Source: an uncultured Collinsella sp. (GTDB taxonomy: Bacteria > Actinomycetota > Coriobacteriia > Coriobacteriales > Coriobacteriaceae). Taken from it: a DNA stretch of 64,000 bases. The position numbers and the translations under genes were made by a program. The number at the start of each line of letters is the position of its first letter. The stretch's first letter is position 1. Of this stretch, positions 49,363 to 61,581 are shown piece by piece. Location of the stretch: contig CABVDE010000001.1 in NCBI GenBank assembly GCA_902496945.1, forward strand, positions 62,001 to 126,000, in the 5' to 3' direction. The notes beneath the pieces are model-generated. The model searched no databases. It was not told the DNA's origin and saw only the letters and a program-made list of their open reading frames with translations.

Positions 49363-51864
49363 ATGGAATCGTTGTACCGAAAGTATCGCCCGCTCACCTT
49401 CGACTCCGTGGTGGGCCAGCAGCATATCGTCTCGACGCTCGAGCACGCCATCACCGAGGGACGCCTGTCCCACGCGTACCTGTTCTGCGGACCGCGCGGC
49501 ACGGGCAAGACCACCATGGCGCGCATTCTGGCCAAGGCGCTGCTATGCCGCAATGCCGAGGCGGCGCGCGCCGAGGGCGCAAGCGGCTGCATGCCCGACG
49601 GCACTTGCGAAGAGTGCGAGCTCATCGCCGAGGGCAACCACCCCGATGTCTACGAGCTCGATGCCGCAAGCCGTACGGGCGTGGACAATGTGCGCGAGGA
49701 GATCATCAACTCCGTTAACTTTGCCCCGGTGCGTGGCAAGTACAAGATCTATATCATCGACGAGGTCCATATGCTCACGACGGCGGCGTTCAACGCGCTG
49801 CTCAAGACGCTCGAGGAGCCGCCGGCGCACGTGATCTTTGTGTTGTGCACCACCGATCCGCAAAAGATTCTGGAGACCATCCTCTCGCGCTGCCAGCGCT
49901 TCGATTTCCACCGCATCGGCAACGAGGATATCGAGCATCGCCTGTCCTACGTGTGCGAGCAGGAGGGCTTCGATTACGACGACGAGGCGCTGGCCATCGT
50001 GGCGCGCCATGCCAAGGGCGGCATGCGCGACGCGCTTTCCACGCTGGAGCAGCTGAGCGTTTTTGGCAACGGCGCCGTGCATGCGGACGATGCCCGCTCG
50101 CTGCTGGGCGAGGTTTCGGACCAGATTTTGGGCGAGTTTGCCGCAGCTATCGCGTCACGCGATGTTGCCGAGCTCTATGGGCTCATTCGCGCGCAGGTCG
50201 AGGAGGGCAATGACCTACTGGAGCTGACGCGCGACCTGGTGGCCCACGTGCGCGACGTGTATGTTGCCTGCGTCGCCGACGCCCGTGCCGAACTGTTTGA
50301 GGGCGGGGCGGAGCAGGCCGAGGCGCTTGCTGCCGAGGCTGCTGCCTTTGGCGAGCACCCTGCCGATCGTCTGGCTCGCGTGCTGACGGTGCTCGATGAT
50401 GCCGCGCTCGAGATGAGGGGCGCAAGCGACGTGCGCCTGGTGCTCGAGATCGCCTGCACGCGCCTGACGCGTCCGGAGGCGGATCTGACGATTGAGGCCT
50501 TGGCCGAGCGTGTGGCACGCCTGGAGGCCATGGTTGCCAACGGTGCGGTGCCGGCGAGTGTTGCCGCTGCTCAGGCTGCTACGCCTGCTGCAGCCGCGCC
50601 CGCTGCCCAGCAGCCGACGCTTATCTCGGGTGCCCGCGCTGCTGCTCCGGCGGCTACTGCGGCTACCGCAGCGACGCCGGCGCATCAGGGTGGCATGCCC
50701 TGGGATCGTGTTGCCGCTGCTCCGGCGGCTCAGCCCACGCCCAAGCCCGCGTCGGCCCCCAAGCCCTCGGCGCCCGTATCCGCTCCCCAGCCCGCGCCCG
50801 CCCCGGCGCCTCGGCCCGCAACGGCTCCGGCCTCCGCGCCTGCCGCTGCACCGGCACCTAAGCCCCAGCCTAGCAACGCCGCTCAGGTTGCCGCCGCCGG
50901 CGCCGCCGAGACCCCTGCGGTCGAGGATGCCGGCGAGCTCCAGCGCAAATGGGCCGAGGTCGTCGAGCGCGTCAAGGCACGCCAGGCCTCCTATGCAGGC
51001 CTGCTGCTCAACGCCCGCGCCACGGCCGACGACGGCGCCAAGCTCACGGTCTCGTTCCCCGCGGGCTCGACCTTTGCCATCAAGATGCTCGGTCGCGCCG
51101 ATACGCAGTCGGTGGTCCTGCCGACGGTCTGCGCGGTCTTTGGTCGTCGTACCGTCGACTATGTTCTGGATGGGGGTGGCACGCCGGCTCCTCAACATGA
51201 GGAGCATTCTCCATCTGCACGGGCTGCGGCATCTGCGGACCCGCAACCCGTGTCATCGGCGGCCCCTGCATCCTCGAACGCCAGCGCGCCGCAGCAGCAA
51301 ACGGCACCGATAGCGGCACCGACCCCGTCGGCGCCTAGGCCCGCTGCGCCTAAACCGGCTGCTTCGGCGCCTGCGCCCAAGCCTGTCGCTGCGCCCGCGC
51401 CCAAGTCATCCGACCTGGGCAAAGCCCCCTGGCTGCGCTCGGACAACCCGGCTGGTGCTCCCGCCACGGGCAAGCTGCCGACCGAGCCCGCGCCTCGCGC
51501 GCCCGAGCGCGCGTCCGCTCCCAAGGCTCAGCCCGCCGCGCAGTCCGCGCCGTGGGAGTCCGAGCAGGTGCCCTACGACGACGCCATGGTCGGCGGCTTC
51601 GCTGGCGATGCGAGCGGGGACGATCTGCCCCCATTCGACGTGTCCAACGTCGCGCCCAAGCCCGCCGCTTCGGCTACGGCTCCCGCGACGCCCGCCCCTG
51701 CAAACGACGATGCCCCCGCAGCTCCCTGGGAATCCAACCCCGGCGCCGGTAGTCCCTTCGGCCATCAAGGTGCCGCTCCGAGCATCCCGCAGACCGAGGA
51801 CGAGGCTAAAGCCCTCATCCGCAGCGTCTTCGGCCAGTCCACCATCTTCAAACCGGTGGAATAA
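49363..51864 (+). CDS. dnaX: DNA polymerase III subunit gamma/tau (DnaX)
   Basis: An 833-residue clamp-loader ATPase. Domain I has Walker A GPRGTGKTT near 41-49, a zinc site (CEEC and neighbouring Cys, about 67-86) and the DEVHML Walker B; domains II-III extend to about 365. A very long Ala/Pro-rich linker follows, a folded stretch (LQRKWAEVVERVKARQASYA to about 605), more Ala/Pro linker and a conserved C-terminus. ATG 49363 has GGGGAG 6 nt upstream; the open frame upstream of this is not coding. Usual dnaX-ybaB-recR order follows. No obvious slippery heptamer was noticed. Confidence 0.95.
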   Translation: MESLYRKYRPLTFDSVVGQQHIVSTLEHAITEGRLSHAYLFCGPRGTGKTTMARILAKALLCRNAEAARAEGASGCMPDGTCEECELIAEGNHPDVYELDAASRTGVDNVREEIINSVNFAPVRGKYKIYIIDEVHMLTTAAFNALLKTLEEPPAHVIFVLCTTDPQKILETILSRCQRFDFHRIGNEDIEHRLSYVCEQEGFDYDDEALAIVARHAKGGMRDALSTLEQLSVFGNGAVHADDARSLLGEVSDQILGEFAAAIASRDVAELYGLIRAQVEEGNDLLELTRDLVAHVRDVYVACVADARAELFEGGAEQAEALAAEAAAFGEHPADRLARVLTVLDDAALEMRGASDVRLVLEIACTRLTRPEADLTIEALAERVARLEAMVANGAVPASVAAAQAATPAAAAPAAQQPTLISGARAAAPAATAATAATPAHQGGMPWDRVAAAPAAQPTPKPASAPKPSAPVSAPQPAPAPAPRPATAPASAPAAAPAPKPQPSNAAQVAAAGAAETPAVEDAGELQRKWAEVVERVKARQASYAGLLLNARATADDGAKLTVSFPAGSTFAIKMLGRADTQSVVLPTVCAVFGRRTVDYVLDGGGTPAPQHEEHSPSARAAASADPQPVSSAAPASSNASAPQQQTAPIAAPTPSAPRPAAPKPAASAPAPKPVAAPAPKSSDLGKAPWLRSDNPAGAPATGKLPTEPAPRAPERASAPKAQPAAQSAPWESEQVPYDDAMVGGFAGDASGDDLPPFDVSNVAPKPAASATAPATPAPANDDAPAAPWESNPGAGSPFGHQGAAPSIPQTEDEAKALIRSVFGQSTIFKPVE

Positions 51865-51918
51865 CTGTTCGGGCGGGTATACTGCTCAAGAAGAGAACCC
51901 TTTGAACGGAGCGAGCTT

Positions 51919-52014
51919 ATGATGTGGGAATATGTCCGCCTTGAGGGCGATACGCAGGTTTCGTATTCCGAAGTCCGTGAGGACAACACGTTGGAGGACA
52001 TGTATATCGACTGA
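51919..52014 (+). CDS. Very small acidic protein upstream of ybaB
   Basis: A 31-residue frame beginning MMWEYVRLEGDTQV and ending EDMYID, with GGAG 7 nt upstream of ATG 51919 and codon use like its neighbours. No known family. It lies between dnaX and ybaB. It could be a real microprotein; the call rests on RBS, spacing and composition only. Confidence 0.45.
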   Translation: MMWEYVRLEGDTQVSYSEVREDNTLEDMYID

Positions 52015-52134
52015 GGGAGCGTGTCCGCCCCGCCCGCCTGCCCCGCGCCGTGGTACGATTTTTGAGTTTGAAAGTCCCGCCGCGTCTCGGCTGCCCTTGC
52101 AGCTCGTCGCGCGGCCGCACGTAAAGGAGCCATT

Positions 52135-52455
52135 ATGGCCGGTATGAACATGCAGCAGATGATGAAGCAAGCCCGCAAGATGCAGGAGCAGCTTGCCGCC
52201 GCGCAGGAGAACCTCAAGTCCCAGACCGTCGACGCCTCCGCCGGCGGCGGCATGGTCAAGGTGACCGTTAACGGCGAGATGGAGCTCGTCAACCTCACCA
52301 TCGATCCCGATGCCCTCGATCCCGAGGATGTCGATATGCTGCAGGACATGATCATGGCGGCCGTCAACGAGGCCGTCCGCGGCGTCAACGAGCTCGCCAA
52401 CAAGCAGATGGGCGCCATCACCGGCGGCCTCAACATCCCGGGCATGCCGTTCTAA
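52135..52455 (+). CDS. ybaB: Nucleoid-associated protein YbaB/EbfC
   Basis: A 106-residue dimeric DNA-binding protein of the YbaB/EbfC family. The N-terminal helix (MNMQQMMKQARKMQEQLAAA) and the beta hairpin VKVTVNGEMELVNLTID are typical; length is normal. RBS AAAGGAG. It sits 13 nt before recR in the conserved dnaX-ybaB-recR arrangement. Confidence 0.95.
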   Translation: MAGMNMQQMMKQARKMQEQLAAAQENLKSQTVDASAGGGMVKVTVNGEMELVNLTIDPDALDPEDVDMLQDMIMAAVNEAVRGVNELANKQMGAITGGLNIPGMPF

Positions 52456-52468
52456 GACACGCATATAT

Positions 52469-53065
52469 ATGAGTGCGAATCACAGTCTGCAAAAACTGCT
52501 CGATGAGTTGGGTCGTCTGCCGGGCATTGGTCCCAAGTCGGCCCAGCGCATCGCCTATTACCTGCTCGAGGCCGATGCCGAGGAGGCCCGCCGCTTGGCC
52601 GAGGCCATTTTGGAGGTTAAGCAAGAGGTCCACTTTTGCAGCCGTTGCTTTAACTACGCCACGGCCGACGAGTGCTCCATCTGCCAGGACCCGATGCGCG
52701 ATGCCACTCGCATTTGCGTGGTGGGCGAGCCGCGCGACGTCCAGGCAATCGAGCGTACGGGCAGCTATCATGGCCTGTACCATGTGCTGGGCGGTGTGAT
52801 CAGCCCCATGGACAAGATCGGTCCCGAGCAGTTGCATATCCGCGAGTTGCTGGCGCGCCTGGGCCACGAGGACATCCACGAGGTCATCATCGCCACCAAC
52901 CCCAACATTGAGGGCGAGACCACGGCGAGCTACCTTGCTCGCACCATCAAGCCATTGGGCGTTGAGGTATCGCGTCTTGCGAGCGGCCTTCCCGTGGGCG
53001 GCGACTTGGAGTATGCCGACGAGCTTACGCTTGGCCGCGCTATCGAGGCCCGCCGCGCGATCTAG
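52469..53065 (+). CDS. recR: Recombination mediator RecR
   Basis: A 198-residue protein of the RecFOR pathway, which loads RecA on gapped DNA. It has the N-terminal helix-hairpin-helix (LGRLPGIGPKSAQRIAYYLL), a four-Cys zinc finger (CSRC and CSIC, about 55-70), a Toprim domain (ICVVGEPRDV onward) and the C-terminal Walker-B-like region. Length is standard. Confidence 0.97.
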   Translation: MSANHSLQKLLDELGRLPGIGPKSAQRIAYYLLEADAEEARRLAEAILEVKQEVHFCSRCFNYATADECSICQDPMRDATRICVVGEPRDVQAIERTGSYHGLYHVLGGVISPMDKIGPEQLHIRELLARLGHEDIHEVIIATNPNIEGETTASYLARTIKPLGVEVSRLASGLPVGGDLEYADELTLGRAIEARRAI

Positions 53066-53141
53066 GCGGCGTCAGCTCCGCGGTATGTCCCGTCGGCCTG
53101 CCGCACGGGGCGCTCATAATTGGGCGCGCGTTCATGCATTT

Positions 53142-53224
53142 GTTGTGCAACAAACCTGCTTTTCATCCGCTTATCGCGTGGATGGGTCCGCTTGTACCTC
53201 GTATTTGCCCATTCGTTGCGCAAC
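53142..53224. promoter_or_regulatory. Two GTTG-YG-CAAC palindromes before the kinase/FHA module
   Basis: GTTGTGCAAC (53142-53151, extended to TTTGTTG/CAACAAA) and GTTGCGCAAC (53215-53224) lie in the 243-nt gap after recR. A weak promoter (TTGCGC at 53216, TACACT at 53241, 19-bp spacer) overlaps the second site. Confidence 0.3.
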
Positions 53225-53268
53225 CTCTTGGGTTCGCTGATACACTCAAATGTGGATATAAAAGAATG

Positions 53269-53293
53269 CGCCGCCTTTAAGCGGCGTGTTTTT
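53269..53293 (+). terminator. Terminator upstream of the kinase/FHA module
   Basis: CGCCGC-CTTTAA-GCGGCG followed by TGTTTTTG. It ends 15 nt before the next start codon, so it either closes the recR transcript or attenuates the module. Confidence 0.7.
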
Positions 53294-53308
53294 GTTGGAG
53301 GAGAATTC

Positions 53309-54214
53309 ATGCGGCCCGGGGGCACTCAGACAAAGCATGGCGCCGCGGTGCGCATGCGACGCCGCCTGGGCCTGGCGCCCCAGGCGTATGCGCTGCTGTC
53401 GTGTTCGCTGGTGCTGGTCATAGCTGGCGTTTCTGCCTATGGCACGACTGTGCCGTCCATGATGCAGGCGCATGCCGCACGCGAACCGCGCGTGGGGCAT
53501 GAGGTCAAAAGTAATCTGGGCACCACGACTGGATATGCTTGGGCAAGTGTGTTCGCGCATATTGTGTTTGGCGCCGACGATGCGGACGGCGCCGAGGCCC
53601 CGGACAACGAAGTCACGCTTGCCAATGGCAAAACTATCGTGCTCACCAACACCAAGATCATCAATCGGTTGTCCAACAATAGCGTGACGGCCGCCGTAAA
53701 CAAGGCCGAGCAGCAGAAGGAGCAGGACGCCCAGCAGTCCGGAAAGCCCGGTAGCTCGGATACTTCTGGCTCCGGCTCGGATTCGGCGAGTTCGGGCGGC
53801 GGCTCCGGGTCGGGTTCCTCTACCGGAGGGTCTGGAAACGGCGGCTCGACGGTCGGCAACACTGACAGCGATGCAAGCTCCGGTGGCCTTTCCGCTGCCG
53901 AGGAAGAGAGCATTCACAGTTGGCTCGTGACCAAGTACAACATGCTCGACGGCTATGTATCTCGTGCCAATGACGTGGTTTCGACCTATAACTCTACGGG
54001 AGATCCCGGGCCGTGTGACAGCCTGGTAGGGGAGATGTTTGTCATTCGAGCCGAGTTTGGTCGTCAGACATTCTCGCCGAAGTCAAAGTGGTATCAGCAG
54101 TATGCCAATCTGTGGGGCTGCTACACCAACCTATGTCAATGGGTCGGTCATTACGGCGACGACGACGTCGCACTCGGTAACTTCAACAATAACGTGGCGG
54201 CGCTTGCCCTATGA
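53309..54214 (+). CDS. Membrane-anchored exported protein with Ser/Gly linker, unknown function
   Basis: A 301-residue protein: a basic N-terminus, one TM or uncleaved signal (about 27-46), a ~70-residue extracytoplasmic part, a long low-complexity Ser/Gly/Gln linker (about 135-200), and a C-terminal ~100-residue helical domain with three Cys (SWLVTKYNMLDGYVSRAN, GCYTNLCQWVGHYG). No known family. ATG 53309 follows TTGGAGGAG. Its stop overlaps the kinase start by 4 nt, so it is the first gene of a three-gene module. Confidence 0.75.
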   Translation: MRPGGTQTKHGAAVRMRRRLGLAPQAYALLSCSLVLVIAGVSAYGTTVPSMMQAHAAREPRVGHEVKSNLGTTTGYAWASVFAHIVFGADDADGAEAPDNEVTLANGKTIVLTNTKIINRLSNNSVTAAVNKAEQQKEQDAQQSGKPGSSDTSGSGSDSASSGGGSGSGSSTGGSGNGGSTVGNTDSDASSGGLSAAEEESIHSWLVTKYNMLDGYVSRANDVVSTYNSTGDPGPCDSLVGEMFVIRAEFGRQTFSPKSKWYQQYANLWGCYTNLCQWVGHYGDDDVALGNFNNNVAALAL

Positions 54215-56055
54215 TGACCGGTCTTGCATCCACTGCAACTCAAGCGCTCAACCGTGATCCCATGGTGGGCCTGCACCTGGCGCGCGTCGACGGGTTTGAG
54301 CCGGCCGTCGCCCTGGGCACGGACGAGCTTCCCGCCTACCTGCGCCGTTTCACGATGCTGTTTGCCGACGACGCCACCATGCGCCGCGGCGGCATCGGCC
54401 GCGTGACGCGTGCCGTTAATGTGCGGGGCGAGGCCGTGGCGCTCAAGCAGCTCATCTTGCCAACGCGCGATGAGTTTGACGACGACGCTGCCCATGAGGC
54501 GCTGGTCACCAAGTTCAAGGCGGCGTTTCGCGAAGAATATGAATGCCATCGCGCCCTTTCGGGCCTTAAGGGTTTTCCGCGCCTGTATGGGTGGGGCGAG
54601 GTCGATGGTGTACCCGCGATCGTTATGGAATGGGTCGAGGGCGAGACCCTGGCGCGCCTGCGCTCGCGACTTGCCGTGGACGAGGCCGGACGCCTGTCGC
54701 CGCTTGTGGCGGCGCGTCTGGGTCGCGACCTGTTCGATCTGCTCTGCCGTATGAGCCTGGTGGGGGAGGGCTTTGTCCATCGCGACATCTCTCCCGCTAA
54801 TATTATGGTGCGTACGGTGCGCTTGCCGCTTGACCGGCAGCTTGCCGAGGGCACCTTTGACCTGTGCTTGATCGACTTTGGCTCTTCCTTGGCGCTCGAG
54901 CCCGCTTCTGCCGTGACGGGAGCCGGTGGCAAGGCGTCCTTTACGGAGCGCTATGCAACGCTGCGTCGAGCGACGGTAGCCTATGCCCCGCCCGAGATGC
55001 TTACCGATGATATTGTCGACCTGCGCGCTTTGCGCATGTCGCCGGCAATCGACGTCTATGCGGCGGCAAGCACGGTTTACGAGCTCATTGCCGGCGTCGC
55101 GCCATACGAAGTCGCGCCGAGCACTTCGGGCGCCTCGGGTTCGCGCAAAAAGACACGCGACATCGCCAGCCCTTATCGTCTCAAGATGGACATGCGGCCC
55201 GACTATCCCATTGGTGCCCATGCGCCCGGCTGCGATCTGACTTGTCTGCTTCGGCGTGAGCCCGATGTGGCGCTTGCCGCAGCCGAGCAGGCTCAGCAGC
55301 TGGGTCTCGAGCCGGATTCCGAGGAACTGCGCGATGCGCTGGCGTTTGTCGATGCGCAGCTGTTCGACGTGGTGATGGCCTGCCTGTCCAGCCACCAGGA
55401 GGATCGTCCCGAACCGGCGGCGGTCGAGGCAGCGCTCTCGGCGTTTTGTGACCACTATGCGCAAAATGTCGGTCGTTCGCTCCGCGGCGAGCCGCTCACG
55501 CCGTGCCCCATGGATGCGTCCGGCCGCGCGGTTCGTCGCGCGCTGATGGTCGGCGCGGCGGTCGTCTGTGGCGTAGTTTGGGCTGTGGTCGTGGTTTCGG
55601 CCGCGTTGCTGGCGTCGGGCGCCCGCGTGACGGTGGACATGGGTCCTCTTGCGTGGTCCGGTCCGCTGCCGGGTATTATCGCCGCGCTGGCGCTAGCGTT
55701 GCCGGGGGCGGCGGGTGTTGCCGTGGGGGCTTTGTCGCACAGCCGTCGTTTGGGGTTCCTGCATGGCGTGTTGACACTATCTGCCTGCGAGGTTCCGGTG
55801 CTGGTGCTGGCGGCATGCACCGTGTTTTCCCAGCGTGCCGTGGTGGGTGGTCTTGTTGCCGCCCTGATCGCAACCTATGCGCTTACGTGGTTTTTGCTTG
55901 CGATGGGCTTTGCCTTTGAACTTCCCGTTTCGGCACCGCGACGCACAAAAGCCAAGATGGCGACCCCACTTGCCGGTGGAGCCGCAGCTGCCCGTACTTT
56001 TGGCGGACCTGTCGAAGTATCGTCCGATTCTATTTCTACGACCAAGGAGGCCTAG
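54211..56055 (+). CDS. Ser/Thr protein kinase with C-terminal membrane domain
   Basis: A 614-residue kinase. Kinase core about 45-430: VALKQLI Lys, EEYECHRAL helix-C Glu, VHRDISPANIMV catalytic loop, LIDFGSS metal site; long inserts make it larger than PknB kinases, and SPAN replaces the usual KPxN, as in some aminoglycoside-kinase-like branches. The C-terminal ~170 residues hold four hydrophobic helices and a short tail. It overlaps the exported-protein gene by 4 nt and is followed 3 nt later by an FHA gene, its probable effector. Confidence 0.82.
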   Translation: MMTGLASTATQALNRDPMVGLHLARVDGFEPAVALGTDELPAYLRRFTMLFADDATMRRGGIGRVTRAVNVRGEAVALKQLILPTRDEFDDDAAHEALVTKFKAAFREEYECHRALSGLKGFPRLYGWGEVDGVPAIVMEWVEGETLARLRSRLAVDEAGRLSPLVAARLGRDLFDLLCRMSLVGEGFVHRDISPANIMVRTVRLPLDRQLAEGTFDLCLIDFGSSLALEPASAVTGAGGKASFTERYATLRRATVAYAPPEMLTDDIVDLRALRMSPAIDVYAAASTVYELIAGVAPYEVAPSTSGASGSRKKTRDIASPYRLKMDMRPDYPIGAHAPGCDLTCLLRREPDVALAAAEQAQQLGLEPDSEELRDALAFVDAQLFDVVMACLSSHQEDRPEPAAVEAALSAFCDHYAQNVGRSLRGEPLTPCPMDASGRAVRRALMVGAAVVCGVVWAVVVVSAALLASGARVTVDMGPLAWSGPLPGIIAALALALPGAAGVAVGALSHSRRLGFLHGVLTLSACEVPVLVLAACTVFSQRAVVGGLVAALIATYALTWFLLAMGFAFELPVSAPRRTKAKMATPLAGGAAAARTFGGPVEVSSDSISTTKEA

Positions 56056-56058
56056 GCC

Positions 56059-57024
56059 ATGGCATCTCAAGTTGAGCTCACTCCGTGCGGGGCCATGTTT
56101 GACATCTTTAAGCGCGCGGCGCATCTGAGCCATATCGAGCTGTGCGGCTTGGTGCTTTCGTCCCGTCCGCTTGCCGACGGCCGCAGTCCGCAGAGTCGAG
56201 CTGCCGACCGTTCCTGGGTTTCGCGCTTTATCGTCCGTGCTCCGGTCGGCACGCTGCAGCAGCGCTATTTTGCCGATTACGGTACCTCGGCGGCGCGCAT
56301 CATGTCGCATCTGGCTCTGCGCCACCGCAATCCCATGGATGCCACGGCGGTGACCAACATGGTGTGCGGGTCTGCCGGCGAACCCATGGTGCGGGCTCTT
56401 GAGGAGTGCCATCAGGATACGAATCTCTACCGCAACGCGCTCGACCGCTTGTCGCAGGCGGCGGAACTTGCGCCCGCCGAGCGTGCCGAGGCTGTGCTGG
56501 TGTTGTTTGTCGCCGTCGGTTGCTCTGCGGACGTGCGGTCATCGGTGACCTACGCTATCGACTATGCGCACGCGAGTTGCGGTGGGGCCACGTCGACACC
56601 GCGTTCGTTGGGCATGTCGCCGTTTGCGGGCGAACGCGAGCCCGCCCCGGCGCACCCCCTGGGCCTGCTGCGCATACAAAACAGCTTTGTCGTGAGTGCC
56701 CCGCGCTGGGTTCAGCCGAGCGAGCAGGGCGTCGAGATCGGCGCGCTGGCTACGGGGGAGGGCGACATCACCGACGTCGGCGACGATGTCTCGGCCCGCC
56801 ATGCCCACATCTGGTGCGATGCGCAGAATGTCTGGCACGTCGAGGACCTGTCGTCCACCAACGGTACCGTGGTGGTAAACGGGGCCACGCGCGTCTGCAT
56901 TCAGGTCGAGCCCGGCCGTTCCGCCCAACTCAATCCCGGCGACGAGCTCAAGCTCGGCGAATCCACTACCTACGCCATCCTCCTCGGCGCTATCTCATCG
57001 ACCCCTGGTGGTCACCCGAGGTAA
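56059..57024 (+). CDS. FHA-domain protein of the second kinase module
   Basis: A 321-residue cytoplasmic protein. The first ~190 residues are a helical domain without recognised family; the C-terminal FHA domain (about 225-312) has VGDDVSARHAHIWC and LSSTNGTVVVNG, the phosphothreonine-binding signature. RBS AAGGAGG overlaps the end of the kinase gene. It is probably the phospho-dependent partner of that kinase. Confidence 0.85.
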   Translation: MASQVELTPCGAMFDIFKRAAHLSHIELCGLVLSSRPLADGRSPQSRAADRSWVSRFIVRAPVGTLQQRYFADYGTSAARIMSHLALRHRNPMDATAVTNMVCGSAGEPMVRALEECHQDTNLYRNALDRLSQAAELAPAERAEAVLVLFVAVGCSADVRSSVTYAIDYAHASCGGATSTPRSLGMSPFAGEREPAPAHPLGLLRIQNSFVVSAPRWVQPSEQGVEIGALATGEGDITDVGDDVSARHAHIWCDAQNVWHVEDLSSTNGTVVVNGATRVCIQVEPGRSAQLNPGDELKLGESTTYAILLGAISSTPGGHPR

Positions 57025-57358
57025 ACCTTTACCGGCCACCTATATTTGCCGAAATTAGACTTGACGGCGGGGTACAATAAACCCGCATGCGGATTTCCGT
57101 TGCGGGCGCTTCCCATCGCCGGGGCGTGCCCGGGAGCATCCGGCATGCGGCCTTTGCGGCGCTCGGTCATGTGCAAGACGGATAGCTGGGCCTGCGGTGC
57201 GCGCCAGCGCCCCTCGCCTCGGCATGCCTTCTCTCCACGCCATGTGCCTGCTGCTGAGTCTGCCTGCCAGATGATTGGAAGCAACAGCGTAAATCCCATC
57301 ACGCCAACATCCCGGCGATCGCCGGGGCCTGTATACCTATATGAGAGGAGAGGGGTAT
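57025..57358 (+). promoter_or_regulatory. nifJ promoter and long structured leader
   Basis: TACAAT (57073-57078) is a good -10 with no canonical -35 at 17 bp. Transcription from there would give a ~270-nt leader with no start-RBS combination of its own. It contains GC-rich complementary segments and ends with CCCGGCGATCGCCGGGG (57310-57326) just before the nifJ RBS. It matches no riboswitch or RNA class I recognise. Confidence 0.4.
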
Positions 57359-60898
<3,540 letters not shown>

Positions 60899-60904
60899 GT
60901 CTCC

Positions 60905-61037
60905 CGCCGCAGGAACTGAGGGCTAACCTTCGCAGACGTCCTCGGACATGAAAGAACCCCCGCTGCGCACTACGTGCGGCGGGGGTTCTTTCGTCCTGCG
61001 GGATGTCCGCGAAGGTTAGCCCTCAGTTCCTGCGGCG
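60905..61037 (+). terminator. nifJ terminator nested in a perfect 29-bp inverted repeat
   Basis: The inner hairpin AAAGAACCCCCGC (60951-60963) / GCGGGGGTTCTTT (60979-60991) serves as a terminator, its T-rich arm followed by CGTCC. Outside it, 60905-60933 and 61009-61037 are exact 29-bp reverse complements, with GGACAT/ATGTCC continuing the pairing inward. The whole 133 bp can form one long stem. Confidence 0.75.
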
Positions 61038-61581
61038 ACTACGTCCTTGGATTGTGTGGGCGGATGAAGGACGTAGTTGGTCGGGTATTCCGTCCCCTTC
61101 GCTGTTTCGCGGCTTTACTGCGATCTGCGCTTCACTTTGGGATAGGGCTGGGGACTTGGTTGCTGCCGCCTTTTATCCCCGTGCTTTGGGCTTGCTGCCT
61201 TTTCGAAGCTCATCTTTATTCCTATTGCTGGATGAAAAGCCCCTTGTTTTTGCAGGGGTGCATACTCGCCCTATAAGTGCATAGAATCTCGTATAGTGCG
61301 AGTAAGATATTGCGCTGTCCGTTTTGTGTTTAGCAGAGATGTAGTTTGCATAATCCGACATAATCCTCGCTGCATTTTAATAAAGTTGCACGTAAATGGC
61401 GTATATATGTCTGAGCAGGGGTTCTGTACGCTGAGCGGATAAAAACGACCGTTCACCGTTCCACTATTTTCAAAATGAATAAAATAAGCGATAAAGAGAA
61501 TATAAACCTTAATAAACTCGCGTATCGCACGGACGCGGGTTATTAATGGGTTGTAGGCCTTTTACAGAAAGGATTCCAGCA
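61038..61581 (+). promoter_or_regulatory. AT-rich region upstream of arcC
   Basis: No gene is supported here. From about 61220 the DNA is markedly AT-rich for this genome, with several possible -10 sequences (TATAAA at 61502, TAATAA), a repeated CATAATCC (61349 and 61359) and a hairpin CTCGCGT/ACGCGGG (about 61518-61542). It probably contains the arcC promoter and regulator sites; none can be named safely. Confidence 0.35.

Noticed and set aside
49363..51864. Programmed frameshift in dnaX giving gamma and tau
   Set aside because: No A-rich slippery heptamer with downstream stem was noticed; Ala/Pro linkers only.
49248..52134. Small SRP RNA gene near dnaX/recR
   Set aside because: The gaps lack the GGAAGGAAGCA-type SRP loop and a closing stem.
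57085..57300. 6S-like or SRP-like non-coding RNA in the nifJ leader
   Set aside because: GGAAGCAACAGC near 57277 looks loosely SRP-like, but the rest of the conserved loop and a long stem are missing.
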